Shown: positions 28,391-39,439 of the stretch, in pieces | Position numbering within the stretch: the stretch's first letter is position 1 | Layout of the letters: each line of letters starts with the position of its first letter | Assembly (NCBI RefSeq): GCF_002261475.1 | Contig: NZ_NEVN01000013.1 | Location: 248,001-312,000, forward strand | Source of the DNA: Bordetella genomosp. 5 | GTDB lineage: Bacteria > Pseudomonadota > Gammaproteobacteria > Burkholderiales > Burkholderiaceae_B | Length of the DNA stretch: 64,000 nucleotides | Direction of reading: 5' to 3' | The notes under the pieces: generated by a model | Database searches by the model: none | Seen by the model: the letters and a program-made list of their open reading frames with translations, nothing else | Told to the model about the DNA's origin: nothing | Position numbers and translations under genes: made by a program

Positions 28391-29042
28391 GCGCCTGGTA
28401 GCCGACGCCCCGCACAGTCACGATATCCACCGTGCTGCCCGCGAGCTTCTTGCGCAAGCGCGAAATCAGCAGCTCCAGGGCGTTGAGGGAAACATCGTCG
28501 ACGTCGAAGAGTTGCGCCATCAGACGCTCCTTCACGACGGTCTGCCCCATGCGCGCCAGCATGATCTCGAGCAGCCGGAACTCGCGCCGGCCGAGCTCCA
28601 GCGGCGTGCCGCGCACGCTGGCGGTGCGGCTCGCGACGTCGACCGCGAGGTCACCGTACTGCGTGAGGCTGGTGGTTTGTCCGGCAGGCCGGCGCATCAG
28701 GGCGCGCAGCCGCGCTTCCAGCTCGCGCAGGTCGAACGGCTTGACCAGATAATCGTCGGCGCCGTGATCGAGCATGTCGATCTTGTCTTCGATTTCGGCG
28801 CGCGCCGTCATCACGATGACGGGCGTCTCGAAGCCCGCCGCCCGCAATTCGCGGATCACGGCGAAGCCATCTTTCAGGGGAAGGGTGATGTCGAGCACCA
28901 GCGCGTCCCAGCGCTCGGCCAGGCCCCAGCGCACCGCCTGCTCGCCGTCGCGGACCCATTGCACGCTGTGCCCGGCGATGCGCAGCTTGCTCTCCACCGC
29001 ATCACCGAGGTCGGGGTTGTCCTCGACCAGCAGAATGCGCAT
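28371..29042 (-). CDS. OmpR-family response regulator (TctD-like)
   Basis: A 223-residue two-domain regulator. The receiver domain has the acidic pair in VEDNPD, phospho-acceptor D51 (LVLDITLPLKDGF) and K101 (YLVKPFD). The C-terminal winged helix spans residues about 125-220 (LELGRREFRLLEIML, ISRLRKKLAG, VRGVGYQA). It should be phosphorylated by the adjacent hybrid kinase and probably controls this operon's transporter genes. I chose the ATG at 29042, where the receiver begins; the frame before it is not conserved. It is the first gene of the operon, and its stop lies inside the kinase gene. Confidence 0.93.
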   Translation of the reverse strand: MRILLVEDNPDLGDAVESKLRIAGHSVQWVRDGEQAVRWGLAERWDALVLDITLPLKDGFAVIRELRAAGFETPVIVMTARAEIEDKIDMLDHGADDYLVKPFDLRELEARLRALMRRPAGQTTSLTQYGDLAVDVASRTASVRGTPLELGRREFRLLEIMLARMGQTVVKERLMAQLFDVDDVSLNALELLISRLRKKLAGSTVDIVTVRGVGYQARVDEAG

Positions 29043-29144
29043 GCTGTCTCTCCGTATCGGTATCGTTATGCGAGAGCAGTGTAGCGCCGGCGTGCGCCGC
29101 AAGATAGGCGCACGCCGCGTGGGGAAACACCTGTCAGCAAGCTG

Positions 29145-31895
<2,751 letters not shown>

Positions 31896-32053
31896 GGTCC
31901 GTATCCTTGGGGGTGGCAGGGAAAACGGCGCGCGGTGCACTTACACATCGGCACGCTACGATGGCCAGACAGGCGCGCAAGCGGGCCCGGTGGCCAAGTT
32001 CATCGTAGCCAGCGGCCCGTTTCCGCGCCTTGATCCCGGACAATACTCACCAA

Positions 32054-32106
32054 TCCTGATCCCGGGTTCTGATCCCCGGTTCTGATCCCCCGGTTCTGAT
32101 CCCCCG
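32054..32106 (+). repeat. 13-14-bp tandem repeat, four copies
   Basis: Four consecutive units with the core CTGATCCC: TCCTGATCCCGGG, TTCTGATCCCCGG, TTCTGATCCCCCGG and TTCTGATCCCCCG. They lie in the 272-base region between the ATPase gene and the Pro-rich protein gene, ending 61 bases before the latter's start. The C-run length varies between copies. Confidence 0.8.
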
Positions 32107-32167
32107 TGGCGCGGGCATGGCGGTTGCTGCGCTGGTGTTCCCCTTCCCTGCCCCCGCGGAGGCCCCC

Positions 32168-32554
32168 ATGACTGTTCATCGAGCCTTCTCGCGCGCCACG
32201 TCGCGCCTGGCCGCGCTGCTGGCGGCCGCACCGCTGGCCGCCTTCGCACAGCCCGCCGCCGACCGCATGGGCAGCGCGCCGACGCCGGCCCGCCCGGCGA
32301 CGCCGCAATACCAGCCGGCACCGGCCCGGCCCGCCGTGCCGCAGTACCAGCCGACGCAGCCTCCGACCGTGCCGGCGCCCACGATGCCGGGCATCAACCG
32401 CCCCGGCGCCATGGCGCCGAACGCGGCGCAGCCCCGCCCTCAGGATCGCGCCCGCCAGAGCGACCGTCCCGCCGCCGGATCGATCGACAACACGACGCAA
32501 CGGCCGCGCAGCACGCTCACGCCCCGGCCGGCTCCGCGGCCCGACCGCTACTAA
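32168..32554 (+). CDS. small secreted Pro-rich protein
   Basis: A 128-residue protein. Residues 1-27 are a likely signal peptide (MTVHRAFSRATSRLAALLAAAPLAAFA, cut before QPAAD). The mature part is Pro/Ala/Gln-rich and low in hydrophobic residues. It carries two copies of a short repeat, ARPATPQYQPAPARPAVPQYQP, and ends in RPRSTLTPRPAPRPDRY. It is likely disordered and periplasmic. I do not recognise the family. I chose the ATG at 32168, where the signal peptide begins. It converges on the O-methyltransferase gene with 26 bases between. Confidence 0.6.
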   Translation: MTVHRAFSRATSRLAALLAAAPLAAFAQPAADRMGSAPTPARPATPQYQPAPARPAVPQYQPTQPPTVPAPTMPGINRPGAMAPNAAQPRPQDRARQSDRPAAGSIDNTTQRPRSTLTPRPAPRPDRY

Positions 32555-32580
32555 GCCATCGAAGGCGCGCCGCGACGCGC

Positions 32581-33264
32581 TCAGGCCGTCACCACCGCCA
32601 GCGCGAACCCATCCCAGCCTTTCTCGCCCACCGTCTGCAGCGCGGTGATGTCCAGCCGCAGATCGCGCGCGGCCTCGGTGAAGAACGCATGCACGCCGCG
32701 CACGTCGGCATCGTCGGCCGCGGCCGCATCGGCCAGGCGGCCCGCGCGCGCGATGTTGTCCGCCACGATGACGCTGCCCCGCCGCAGCAAAGGCATGACG
32801 AGCCGCAAGTAGACGAGGTTGTCGGCCTTGTCGGCATCGATGAAGACCATGTCGAACGGCGCGGTGCCGACACGCGCGAGCGCCGCCAGCGTCTCGCGCG
32901 CATCGCCTTCGATCAGGGTGATGCAGCCGCTCATGCCGGTGGCACGAAAGGTCTCGCGCGCCACGCTCGCCCGCAGCGCATCCGCCTCCAGCGTGATCAG
33001 CTCGCCCCCCGGCGGCAGCGCGCGCGCCATGCAGAGCGCGCTGTAGCCCCCGAGCGTGCCGATCTCGAGGATGCGGCGCGCGCCGCACATGCGTGCAAAA
33101 AGCTGAAGCAGCTTGGCCTGGTTCGGCGCGACCTCGTGGGCCGGCAGACCGGCATCGCGCGCCCGCGCGAGCGCGTCATCCAGCTGGGCATCGCTCAGAT
33201 GCAGGGTCTGCGTGAAGTAGGTATCGAGCGCTTGCCAGCGCAGGGAGTCGGTCGGCGGGTTCAT
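32581..33264 (-). CDS. O-methyltransferase, class I (family 3)
   Basis: A 227-residue cytoplasmic SAM-dependent methyltransferase of the caffeoyl-CoA/catechol O-methyltransferase type. Landmarks: PNQAKLLQLFARM, motif I ILEIGTLGGYSALCMARALP, LITLEADALRASVARE, and the metal-binding acidic motif DMVFIDADKADN followed by VIVADNI. These enzymes methylate hydroxyl groups on small aromatics. I chose the ATG at 33264; the longer frame upstream is not conserved. It is divergent from a LysR regulator 138 bases away, which may control it. Confidence 0.9.
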   Translation of the reverse strand: MNPPTDSLRWQALDTYFTQTLHLSDAQLDDALARARDAGLPAHEVAPNQAKLLQLFARMCGARRILEIGTLGGYSALCMARALPPGGELITLEADALRASVARETFRATGMSGCITLIEGDARETLAALARVGTAPFDMVFIDADKADNLVYLRLVMPLLRRGSVIVADNIARAGRLADAAAADDADVRGVHAFFTEAARDLRLDITALQTVGEKGWDGFALAVVTA

Positions 33265-33402
33265 ATCGGCCTCGGATCGCGGGGTTCTGAATGACGCCCA
33301 TCTTAGGAAAGCCGGCACGCCCGCGACAGCGAGTAATTCGGCGGCTCCGCGTGAGTTTTCCTGACATACTGGTGTCGTGCCGCCCTGGCAGGATGCTTCC
33401 TC

Positions 33403-34293
33403 ATGCGCAAACTTCCTCCCCTCTCGGCGCTGCGCGCCTTCGACGCCGTGGCCCGCAGCGGCTCGGTCACCGCCGCCGCGGCCGAACTGCATCGCACCCA
33501 CGGTGCCGTGAGCCGGCAGCTACGCGCGCTGCAGGAGCACCTCGGCGTGCCGCTCTACGCCCGCCAGGGCACCGGCATCGTGCTCAACGACGCCGGGCAG
33601 GCGCTGCAAACACTCATCGGGCCGCTGTTCGACCAGCTCGAAGATGGTTATGCCCGGCTGCAGCAGCGGGCGCGCCAGCCCGGCCTGCACGTGGCCTGCA
33701 GTGCCACCTTCGCGATGCGCTGGCTGGTGCCGCACCTGGCCGAGTTCTATCGGGCCGAGCCCGAGATCCGCATCCGCCTTTCCATGACCTCGGCCCGCGA
33801 GATCCGCGCCGAAGGCGCCGACCTGCTGATCGCCTGGGACCTGAGTCACTACCCCGAGACCGAGCGCGAACGCGCCATCGCGCTGGCGCCGATTGCCTTC
33901 GGACCGGTGTGCCGGCCCGACTACGACTGGCGCGCGCGCGGGGCCGTGCGCATCACGCACGAACACACCACCAGCGCCTGGACGCTCTGGCGGGCCCGGT
34001 GGCGCGCGCACCGCCCGGCGCCGGCAGGCGCCGCCCTGCCCCGCGCCAGCGAGCTGCCCCGCCGCGAGATCGCGTTTCCACACACCCACCTGTGCATCGA
34101 AGCCGCCGCGGGCGGCCTGGGCATGGCGTTGGTCGAATCGCGCCTGGTGCAGCGCGAGCTGGCGGACGGCAGCCTGATCGCGCCGTGCGGATTCGTGCCG
34201 GTCGACGGCGCGATGATGGTGCTGCCCGCGGGCGAGCTCGACGCACAGGCGGCGCGCTTCGTCGACTGGCTGCGCGCGGCGCTGCTGCGCTGA
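33403..34293 (+). CDS. LysR family transcriptional regulator (GcvA-like)
   Basis: A 296-residue regulator. The winged helix-turn-helix covers residues 1-65 (LPPLSALRAFDAVARSGSVTAAAAELHRTHGAVSRQLRALQEHLGVPLYAR), and the rest is a two-lobe effector domain with FAMRWLVPHLAEFYRAEPEIRIRL typical of the GcvA branch. Its position back to back with the O-methyltransferase gene suggests it regulates that gene. Binding sites could not be fixed by eye. Confidence 0.88.
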   Translation: MRKLPPLSALRAFDAVARSGSVTAAAAELHRTHGAVSRQLRALQEHLGVPLYARQGTGIVLNDAGQALQTLIGPLFDQLEDGYARLQQRARQPGLHVACSATFAMRWLVPHLAEFYRAEPEIRIRLSMTSAREIRAEGADLLIAWDLSHYPETERERAIALAPIAFGPVCRPDYDWRARGAVRITHEHTTSAWTLWRARWRAHRPAPAGAALPRASELPRREIAFPHTHLCIEAAAGGLGMALVESRLVQRELADGSLIAPCGFVPVDGAMMVLPAGELDAQAARFVDWLRAALLR

Positions 34294-34335
34294 CCCGCCA
34301 CGCACACAACGATCGGCTCGCGCCCGTCGGTCAGC

Positions 34336-34377
34336 GCACGTCGCTCAACGCGTGTCGCTCAACGCACGTCGCTCAAC
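34336..34377 (+). repeat. 14-bp tandem repeat placing a stop in all minus-strand frames
   Basis: Three full 14-base units (GCACGTCGCTCAAC, GCGTGTCGCTCAAC, GCACGTCGCTCAAC) and a degenerate fourth lie between the two LysR genes. Each unit contains TCA, a TGA stop on the minus strand. Because 14 is not a multiple of three, the three stops fall in three different frames; the one at 34373-34375 ends the second LysR gene. Confidence 0.8.
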
Positions 34378-35263
34378 GCGCGTCGGCGAAGACGTCGCGC
34401 AGCCACTGCACGAAGGTGCGCACCCGCACCGAAAGCTGGCGGTTCTGCGGATAGAGCGCCGACACCGGCAAGGGCGGCGGCGGATACGCCGGCAGCACGA
34501 CGCACAGGCGGCCATCCGCCAGCTCGGCGGCCAGCCGGTAGCGCGGCACCTGCACCAGCCCCAGGCCCGCCAGCGCGCAGGCGGTGTAAAGCTCCGCGCC
34601 GGTCACGCTGACGGCGCCGGCCAGCGCCACCTCGCGCGTGCGGCCCGCCACGTCGAACTCCAGCGGCAAAGCGCGGCCCGACCGGCTGGAGACGAAGTTC
34701 ACCGCGCGATGCTGTGCCAGGGATTCCAGGTCCTGCGGCGTGCCATGGCGCTCGAGATAGGCGGGGCTGGCCACCGTCACCTGCTCGAGCATCGCCACGC
34801 GCACGCCGACCATGCTCGAATCTTGCAGGGTGCCCGCGCGCAGCACGCAGTCCACACCTTCACGCACCAGATCCACCAGCCGGTCGTCCTCGCCCAGATG
34901 CAGCTCGAGGCCGGGGTTGCGCGCCAGAAAATCCGGCAGGGCCGGCACCACGAAACGGCGCGCCAGCGTGCCCTGCATGTTCACGCGTAGCAGCCCTTTG
35001 GGCGCCGCGTCGCGGAACGCACCCTCGGCCTCGTCCAGATCGGCGAGCAGCCGCACGCAGCGCTGGTAGAACGCCTCGCCATCGGGCGTGAGCCGCACCG
35101 CGCGCGTCGTGCGCTCCAGCAGACGCGTGCCGAGGCGGGCCTCCATCCGCTTGATCAGATTGGTGAGCGTGGCGCGCGGGATGCGCAGATCCTCACCGGC
35201 CCGCGTAAAGCTCCCGCGTTCGGCGATCCGCACAAAGGCCTGCATTTCCTGGAAACGGTCCAT
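34373..35263 (-). CDS. LysR family transcriptional regulator (divergent from SDR)
   Basis: A 296-residue regulator of the CrgA-like branch. Helix-turn-helix: FVRIAERGSFTRAGEDLRIPRATLTNLIKRMEARLGTRLLERTTRAVRLTPDG. The effector domain starts at about residue 90 (GLLRVNMQGTLARRFVVPALPDFLARNPGLELHL). Its stop codon lies in a 14-base tandem repeat. It is divergent from a short-chain dehydrogenase gene, with 128 bases between; LysR regulators often control such a neighbour. The intergenic GTTTATGCAAAC at 35278-35289 is a possible site. Confidence 0.9.
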   Translation of the reverse strand: MDRFQEMQAFVRIAERGSFTRAGEDLRIPRATLTNLIKRMEARLGTRLLERTTRAVRLTPDGEAFYQRCVRLLADLDEAEGAFRDAAPKGLLRVNMQGTLARRFVVPALPDFLARNPGLELHLGEDDRLVDLVREGVDCVLRAGTLQDSSMVGVRVAMLEQVTVASPAYLERHGTPQDLESLAQHRAVNFVSSRSGRALPLEFDVAGRTREVALAGAVSVTGAELYTACALAGLGLVQVPRYRLAAELADGRLCVVLPAYPPPPLPVSALYPQNRQLSVRVRTFVQWLRDVFADAR

Positions 35264-35277
35264 GGCTCGGCATCATT

Positions 35278-35345
35278 GTTTATGCAAACGAAATAATCTT
35301 ACCCCGCCAAAGCCGATTATCTTTCCATGAGAATGATCGAAGATA
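35278..35345. promoter_or_regulatory. divergent regulatory region between LysR and SDR genes
   Basis: GTTTATGCAAAC at 35278-35289 is a palindrome with GTTT/AAAC arms, and TATCTT at 35318-35323 faces AAGATA at 35340-35345. The region is A/T-rich compared with its surroundings, as expected of a promoter. Both are candidate LysR-type binding sites. Confidence 0.4.
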
Positions 35346-35391
35346 GCGTCATCCAGGCCGATCCACGGCCTCCCTCACCCCGGAGCCCCTC

Positions 35392-36138
35392 ATGTCCCAA
35401 GCCCAACCCTCCCAGCGAGTCGCCCTCGTGACCGGTGCCTCGCGCGGCATCGGCGCGCGCATCGCCACCCGCCTGGCGCAAGACGGCCACGCCGTGATCG
35501 TGAACTACGCCTCGCGCTCGGAAGAAGCCGAGACGGTGGTCCAGACCATCCAGGCCGCCGGCGGCCGCGCCCTCGCGGTCCGAGGCGATGTCTCCCAGCC
35601 CGCCGACGTGGACGCCCTCTTCGACGCGGCCCAAGCGGAGTTCGGCCAGCTCGACGTGCTCGTGAACAACGCGGGCGTGATCTCGACGCAACCGCTCGCG
35701 CAATACAGCGACGAAGAGTACGCGCGGCTGTTCGACATCAACACGCGCGGCACCTTCAATACCCTGCGGGCCGCCGCCACGCGCCTGGCCGACGGCGGAC
35801 GCGTCATCAACTTCTCGACCACCGCGCTGGCCCTCGCGCTGCCGGGCTATGCGATCTACAACGCCAGCAAGGCCGCGGTCGAAGCCTTCACGCATGTCTA
35901 TGCGAAGGAGCTGCGCGGACGCGCCATCACGGTGAACGCCGTCGCGCCCGGCCCGGTCGCCACCGAGCTGTTCAAGAAAGGTAAAACGCCCGAACAGATC
36001 GAGCATTTCACGAAGCTGCCGCCGCTCGAGCGTCTGGGTCAGCCCGACGATATCGCCGAGGTGGTGGCCTTTCTGGCAAGCCCGGCCTCGGGCTGGATCA
36101 ATGGGCAGATCATCCGCGCCAACGGCGGCGTGGCCTGA
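35392..36138 (+). CDS. short-chain dehydrogenase/reductase
   Basis: A 248-residue classical SDR. The nucleotide motif is VTGASRGIGARIA, then NNAG (LDVLVNNAGVI), catalytic Ser in INFSTTALAL, and YxxxK as YAIYNASKAAVEAF. A C-terminal INGQIIRANGGVA matches the 3-oxoacyl-ACP reductase-like group. The Asn-Tyr-Ala-Ser after the second strand (VIVNYASRSEEAE) suggests NADPH rather than NADH. Substrate unknown. It probably responds to the divergent LysR regulator. It converges on the FixJ-type regulator gene with a 42-base G/C-rich gap that can form a hairpin. Confidence 0.9.
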   Translation: MSQAQPSQRVALVTGASRGIGARIATRLAQDGHAVIVNYASRSEEAETVVQTIQAAGGRALAVRGDVSQPADVDALFDAAQAEFGQLDVLVNNAGVISTQPLAQYSDEEYARLFDINTRGTFNTLRAAATRLADGGRVINFSTTALALALPGYAIYNASKAAVEAFTHVYAKELRGRAITVNAVAPGPVATELFKKGKTPEQIEHFTKLPPLERLGQPDDIAEVVAFLASPASGWINGQIIRANGGVA

Positions 36139-36180
36139 CACACCGCGTGCGCGCGGCCGGGCGCGCGGCCTCGCCGGCGC

Positions 36181-36849
36181 TCAGGCCAGCGCCTCGAGCG
36201 CCGTGTCGCAGATGCCGAGTTGCTGCGCCATCAACACCAGATCGGCGAAGGAGCGCGCCTGCATCTTGCGCATGGCCTGGCCGCGGTGGATCTTCACCGT
36301 GACCTCGCTGATGCCGATCCGGCCCGCGATCTGCTTGTTGAGCAGGCCCCGCACGGCAAGGCCCATGACCTCGGCCTCGCGCGGCGTGAGCGACTCATAG
36401 AGCGCGCGGATCGCGGCAGCGCGCCGCGAGCCGCGCCGCCGCTCCCGGTCCTTGTCGAGCGCGGCCGTCACGGCGTCGAGCAGGTCCTGATCCCGGAAGG
36501 GCTTGGTGAGAAAGTCTTCGGCGCCGCCTTTCATCGCGGCCACCGTCATGGCGATGTCGCCATGGCCCGTCATGAAGATGATGGGAACGTGTTCGGCCTG
36601 CTGGCGCAGCCGGGTCTGCAGTTCGAGCCCGCTCGGCCCGCGCAGACGCACGTCGAGCAGCAGGCAGCTCGGCACATCCGGCAACGGCGCATCGAGCAGC
36701 GCATGGGCCGAGTCATGAAGCGCGACCCGCAGGCCCACCGACCGCAGCAGGCTGCTCAGCGCCTCGCGCAACGGCGCATCGTCGTCGACGACGATCACCA
36801 GCGCATCGCCGTCGTCGGGGCGCTTGTCTTCCAGACTCGAGTGATTCAT
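36181..36849 (-). CDS. FixJ/NarL-type response regulator, orphan
   Basis: A 222-residue two-domain regulator. The receiver domain has VVDDDAP, phospho-acceptor D66 (CLLLDVRLRGPSG), T94 in IIFMTGHGDI and K116 (FLTKPFRDQDL), typical of FixJ/TtrR/NodW. The LuxR-type helix-turn-helix spans about residues 150-210 (LTPREAEVMGLAVRGLLNKQIAGRIGISEVTVKIHRGQAMRKM). A GGGAG precedes the ATG at 36849. No histidine kinase is encoded nearby, so the partner is elsewhere. It is divergent from the amidohydrolase gene. Confidence 0.9.
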   Translation of the reverse strand: MNHSSLEDKRPDDGDALVIVVDDDAPLREALSSLLRSVGLRVALHDSAHALLDAPLPDVPSCLLLDVRLRGPSGLELQTRLRQQAEHVPIIFMTGHGDIAMTVAAMKGGAEDFLTKPFRDQDLLDAVTAALDKDRERRRGSRRAAAIRALYESLTPREAEVMGLAVRGLLNKQIAGRIGISEVTVKIHRGQAMRKMQARSFADLVLMAQQLGICDTALEALA

Positions 36850-37154
36850 TTTTCTCCCGCCAGCAGGTAGCGGGGTCGCGGCGGGCCGCCCCCGTAAACG
36901 CGGCGGATTATATCGGCGCCATCCGCGCGGAGTTCGTACGCCTACATTCAGTTTCGTTACGGCGTCCCACGCTTCGGGACGCCGTGCACGACGACGGTGA
37001 AACGCCCTTTCGGATCGCACGCCGAGACGCGCATCTCACTCATAAAATCCGGGCCTAATACCAACAGACAATGGCTTGCACGCCGGCGACGCATTAGCCT
37101 TGGGTCCGGCGCACGGCAGATTGCACCGTTCACGGCATGCCTGGAGAATTTCCG
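36850..37154. other. gene-free divergent region with a 10-bp hairpin
   Basis: About 305 bases between the FixJ-type regulator and the amidohydrolase. ACGGCGTCCC at 36959-36968 pairs perfectly with GGGACGCCGT at 36976-36985. A 28-codon minus-strand frame (37043 to 36957, beginning MSEMRVSACDPKGRF) ends inside this hairpin, but has only a weak ribosome binding site. The A/T-rich stretch around 37040-37070 may hold a promoter. No operator is clear. Confidence 0.5.
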
Positions 37155-39023
37155 ATGACACAAACCCCCTCTTCCCCCGACCTGATTCTGATCAACGGCA
37201 AGTTCGCCACGCTCGACCGGCAGAACCCGCAGGCCGACGCCGTGGCCATCAGCGGCGGCCGCTTCAGCGCCGTGGGCGAGCGCGACGAGATCATGCGCAC
37301 CGCCACGAGCGCCACGCGCGTCATCGACCTGCAGGGGCGGCGCGTCATCCCCGGGCTGATCGACAGCCACATGCACATCATCCGGGGCGGCCTGAACTAC
37401 AACCTCGAACTGCGCTGGGACGGCGTGCGTTCGCTGGCCGACGCGATGCGCATGCTCAAGGAGCAGGCCGACCGCACGCCGGCGCCGCAGTGGGTGCGCG
37501 TGGTGGGCGGCTTCACCGAACACCAGTTCGCCGAGAAGCGCCTGCCGACGCTCGAAGAGCTCAACGCCGCCGCGCCCGACACGCCCGTGTTCATCCTGCA
37601 CATGTATGACCGTGCCCTGCTCAACGGCGCCGCGCTGCGCGCCGTGGGCTATACCAAGGACACGCCCAATCCGCCGGGCGGTGAGATCATCCGCGACGCC
37701 TCGGGCAACCCCACCGGCCTGCTGCTGGCCAAGCCCAACGCCACCATCCTGTATTCCACGCTGGCCAAGGGCCCCAAGCTGCCCGCCGAGTATCAAAAGA
37801 ACTCCACGCGCCACTTCATGCGCGAGGTCAACCGGCTGGGCGTGACGGGCGTGATCGACGCCGGTGGCGGCTACCAGAACTACCCCGACGACTATCAGGT
37901 CATCGAAGAACTGCACCGCGAAGGTCAGCTCACGATCCGGCTCGCCTACAACCTCTTCACGCAAAAGCCCAAGGAAGAGCTCGAGGATTTCAAAAACTGG
38001 GCCGACACCGTGCATCCCGGCCAGGGCGATGACCTGTACCGCCACAACGGCGCCGGCGAAATGCTGGTCTATACCGCTGCGGACTTCGAAGACTTCCGCG
38101 TCGAGCGGCCCGACATGGCGCCGTCGATGGAAGCGGACCTCGAACCGGTGGTGCGGCTGCTCGCTGAGAAGCGCTGGCCGTGGCGCATGCACGCCACCTA
38201 CGACGAGACCATCTCGCGCGCGCTCGACGTGTACGAAAAGGTGGCGCGCGACGTGCCCTTCGAAGGCCTGAACTGGTTCTTCGACCACGCCGAGACCATC
38301 ACCGACCGCAACATCGACCGCATTGCGGCCCTGGGTGGCGGCATCGCCGTGCAGCACCGCATGGCGTATCAGGGCGAGTATTTCGTGGAGCGCTACGGCG
38401 CCCGCGCCGCCGAGGCCACCCCGCCGATCAAGCGCATGCTGGAGCGCGGCGTGAAGGTCGGTGCCGGCACCGACGCCACCCGCGTCGCTTCCTACAACCC
38501 GTGGGTATCGCTGTACTGGCTCACCACCGGCAAGACGGTGGGCGGCATGTCGCTCTATCCGCAGGCCAACGTGCTCGACCGCGAAACCGCATTGCGGCTC
38601 TGGACCGAAGCCAATACCTGGTTCTCCACCGAGGTGGGCAAGAAAGGCCAGATCCAGGTCGGCCAGCTCGCCGATCTGGCGGTGCTGTCGGCCGACTACT
38701 TCAGCGTGCCCGGCGACGACATCCAGGACATCACCTCCGTGCTGACCCTGCTGGGCGGCAACGTCGTGCACGGCAGCGACGAGTTCCGGCCGCTGGCGCC
38801 GGAGCTGCCGCCGGCCATGCCGGACTGGTCACCCGCCCGCCACCACGGCGGCTACGTGCCGCGCCCGCAGCTCGCCACCCGCGGCGCGGCGATGCGCTCG
38901 CTGTGCGCATGCAGCACGAGCTGCGGCGTGCACGGCCACGCGCACGCCTGGGACACCGCCGTGCCCACGTCCGAGCGCAACCGCTTCTGGGGCGCGCTCG
39001 GCTGCTCCTGCTGGGCCTTCTGA
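37155..39023 (+). CDS. YtcJ-like amidohydrolase with Cys-rich tail
   Basis: A 622-residue amidohydrolase-superfamily protein (amidohydrolase 3 type). It has the N-terminal beta-sandwich (LILINGKFATLDRQNPQADAVAISGGRFSAVG), the metal-binding HxH in IPGLIDSHMHII, a metal Asp in GAGTDATR, and the usual C-terminal closing strand (GQLADLAVLSADYFSV). Such enzymes hydrolyse amide-like bonds; the substrate is unknown. The last 40 residues are unusual: CACSTSCGVHGHAHAW and later GCSCWAF, rich in Cys and His. I chose the ATG at 37155, with GGAG nine bases before it, over an in-frame ATG 18 bases upstream. It is followed 14 bases later by a XapX-domain gene. Confidence 0.88.
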   Translation: MTQTPSSPDLILINGKFATLDRQNPQADAVAISGGRFSAVGERDEIMRTATSATRVIDLQGRRVIPGLIDSHMHIIRGGLNYNLELRWDGVRSLADAMRMLKEQADRTPAPQWVRVVGGFTEHQFAEKRLPTLEELNAAAPDTPVFILHMYDRALLNGAALRAVGYTKDTPNPPGGEIIRDASGNPTGLLLAKPNATILYSTLAKGPKLPAEYQKNSTRHFMREVNRLGVTGVIDAGGGYQNYPDDYQVIEELHREGQLTIRLAYNLFTQKPKEELEDFKNWADTVHPGQGDDLYRHNGAGEMLVYTAADFEDFRVERPDMAPSMEADLEPVVRLLAEKRWPWRMHATYDETISRALDVYEKVARDVPFEGLNWFFDHAETITDRNIDRIAALGGGIAVQHRMAYQGEYFVERYGARAAEATPPIKRMLERGVKVGAGTDATRVASYNPWVSLYWLTTGKTVGGMSLYPQANVLDRETALRLWTEANTWFSTEVGKKGQIQVGQLADLAVLSADYFSVPGDDIQDITSVLTLLGGNVVHGSDEFRPLAPELPPAMPDWSPARHHGGYVPRPQLATRGAAMRSLCACSTSCGVHGHAHAWDTAVPTSERNRFWGALGCSCWAF

Positions 39024-39037
39024 CGCCGAGGCTGCCC

Positions 39038-39439
39038 ATGAAGCTCTATCTCGTTTCCCTCGGCGCCGGCGTGCTGGTCGGCGTCATCTACGCGCTGCTG
39101 CAGGTGCGCTCGCCGGCGCCGCCGGTGGTCGCGCTGCTCGGGCTGTTGGGCATGCTGATCGGCGAGCAGGTGGTCCCGCCGGTCAAGCGCTGGCTCGCGG
39201 GCGAACCCGTCACGATCTCCTGGTTTCATTCCGAATGCGTGCCGAAGATCACCGGTATGCCGGGGCCGGCGGCCGGCACTCCGGCGGCCGGCGGTCCGGT
39301 GGCCGGCACTCCGGCGGCCGGCGCTCCGGTGGCTGGCGGCCCGGTGGCCGGCGCTGCGGTGGCCGGCGCTCCGGTGGCCGTGGCGACCGCCCCCGTCACC
39401 CCGACCGCCACCACGCCGCCCGAAAATAAATCGAGCTGA
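39038..39439 (+). CDS. XapX domain protein with Gly/Pro/Ala repeat tail
   Basis: A 133-residue protein. Residues 1-65 form the XapX (DUF1427) domain: two hydrophobic helices (LYLVSLGAGVLVGVIYALLQV and VVALLGLLGMLIGEQVV) and a conserved PPVKRWL segment ending near SWFHSECVPKI. The rest is a low-complexity tail with seven five-residue units of the type GTPAA or GGPVA, encoded by a 15-base tandem repeat. The domain is of unknown function and probably membrane-bound. The 14-base gap to the amidohydrolase gene points to one operon and a shared function. Confidence 0.8.
   Translation: MKLYLVSLGAGVLVGVIYALLQVRSPAPPVVALLGLLGMLIGEQVVPPVKRWLAGEPVTISWFHSECVPKITGMPGPAAGTPAAGGPVAGTPAAGAPVAGGPVAGAAVAGAPVAVATAPVTPTATTPPENKSS
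39275..39379 (+). repeat. 15-bp tandem repeat inside the XapX gene
   Basis: Seven consecutive 15-base units encode GTPAA, GGPVA, GTPAA, GAPVA, GGPVA, GAAVA and GAPVA. The length is a multiple of three, so copy-number change would alter tail length but not the frame. Confidence 0.85.

Noticed and set aside
39275-39379. Repeat array considered as CRISPR
   Set aside because: The units are contiguous 15-base coding repeats without spacers and no cas gene is nearby.
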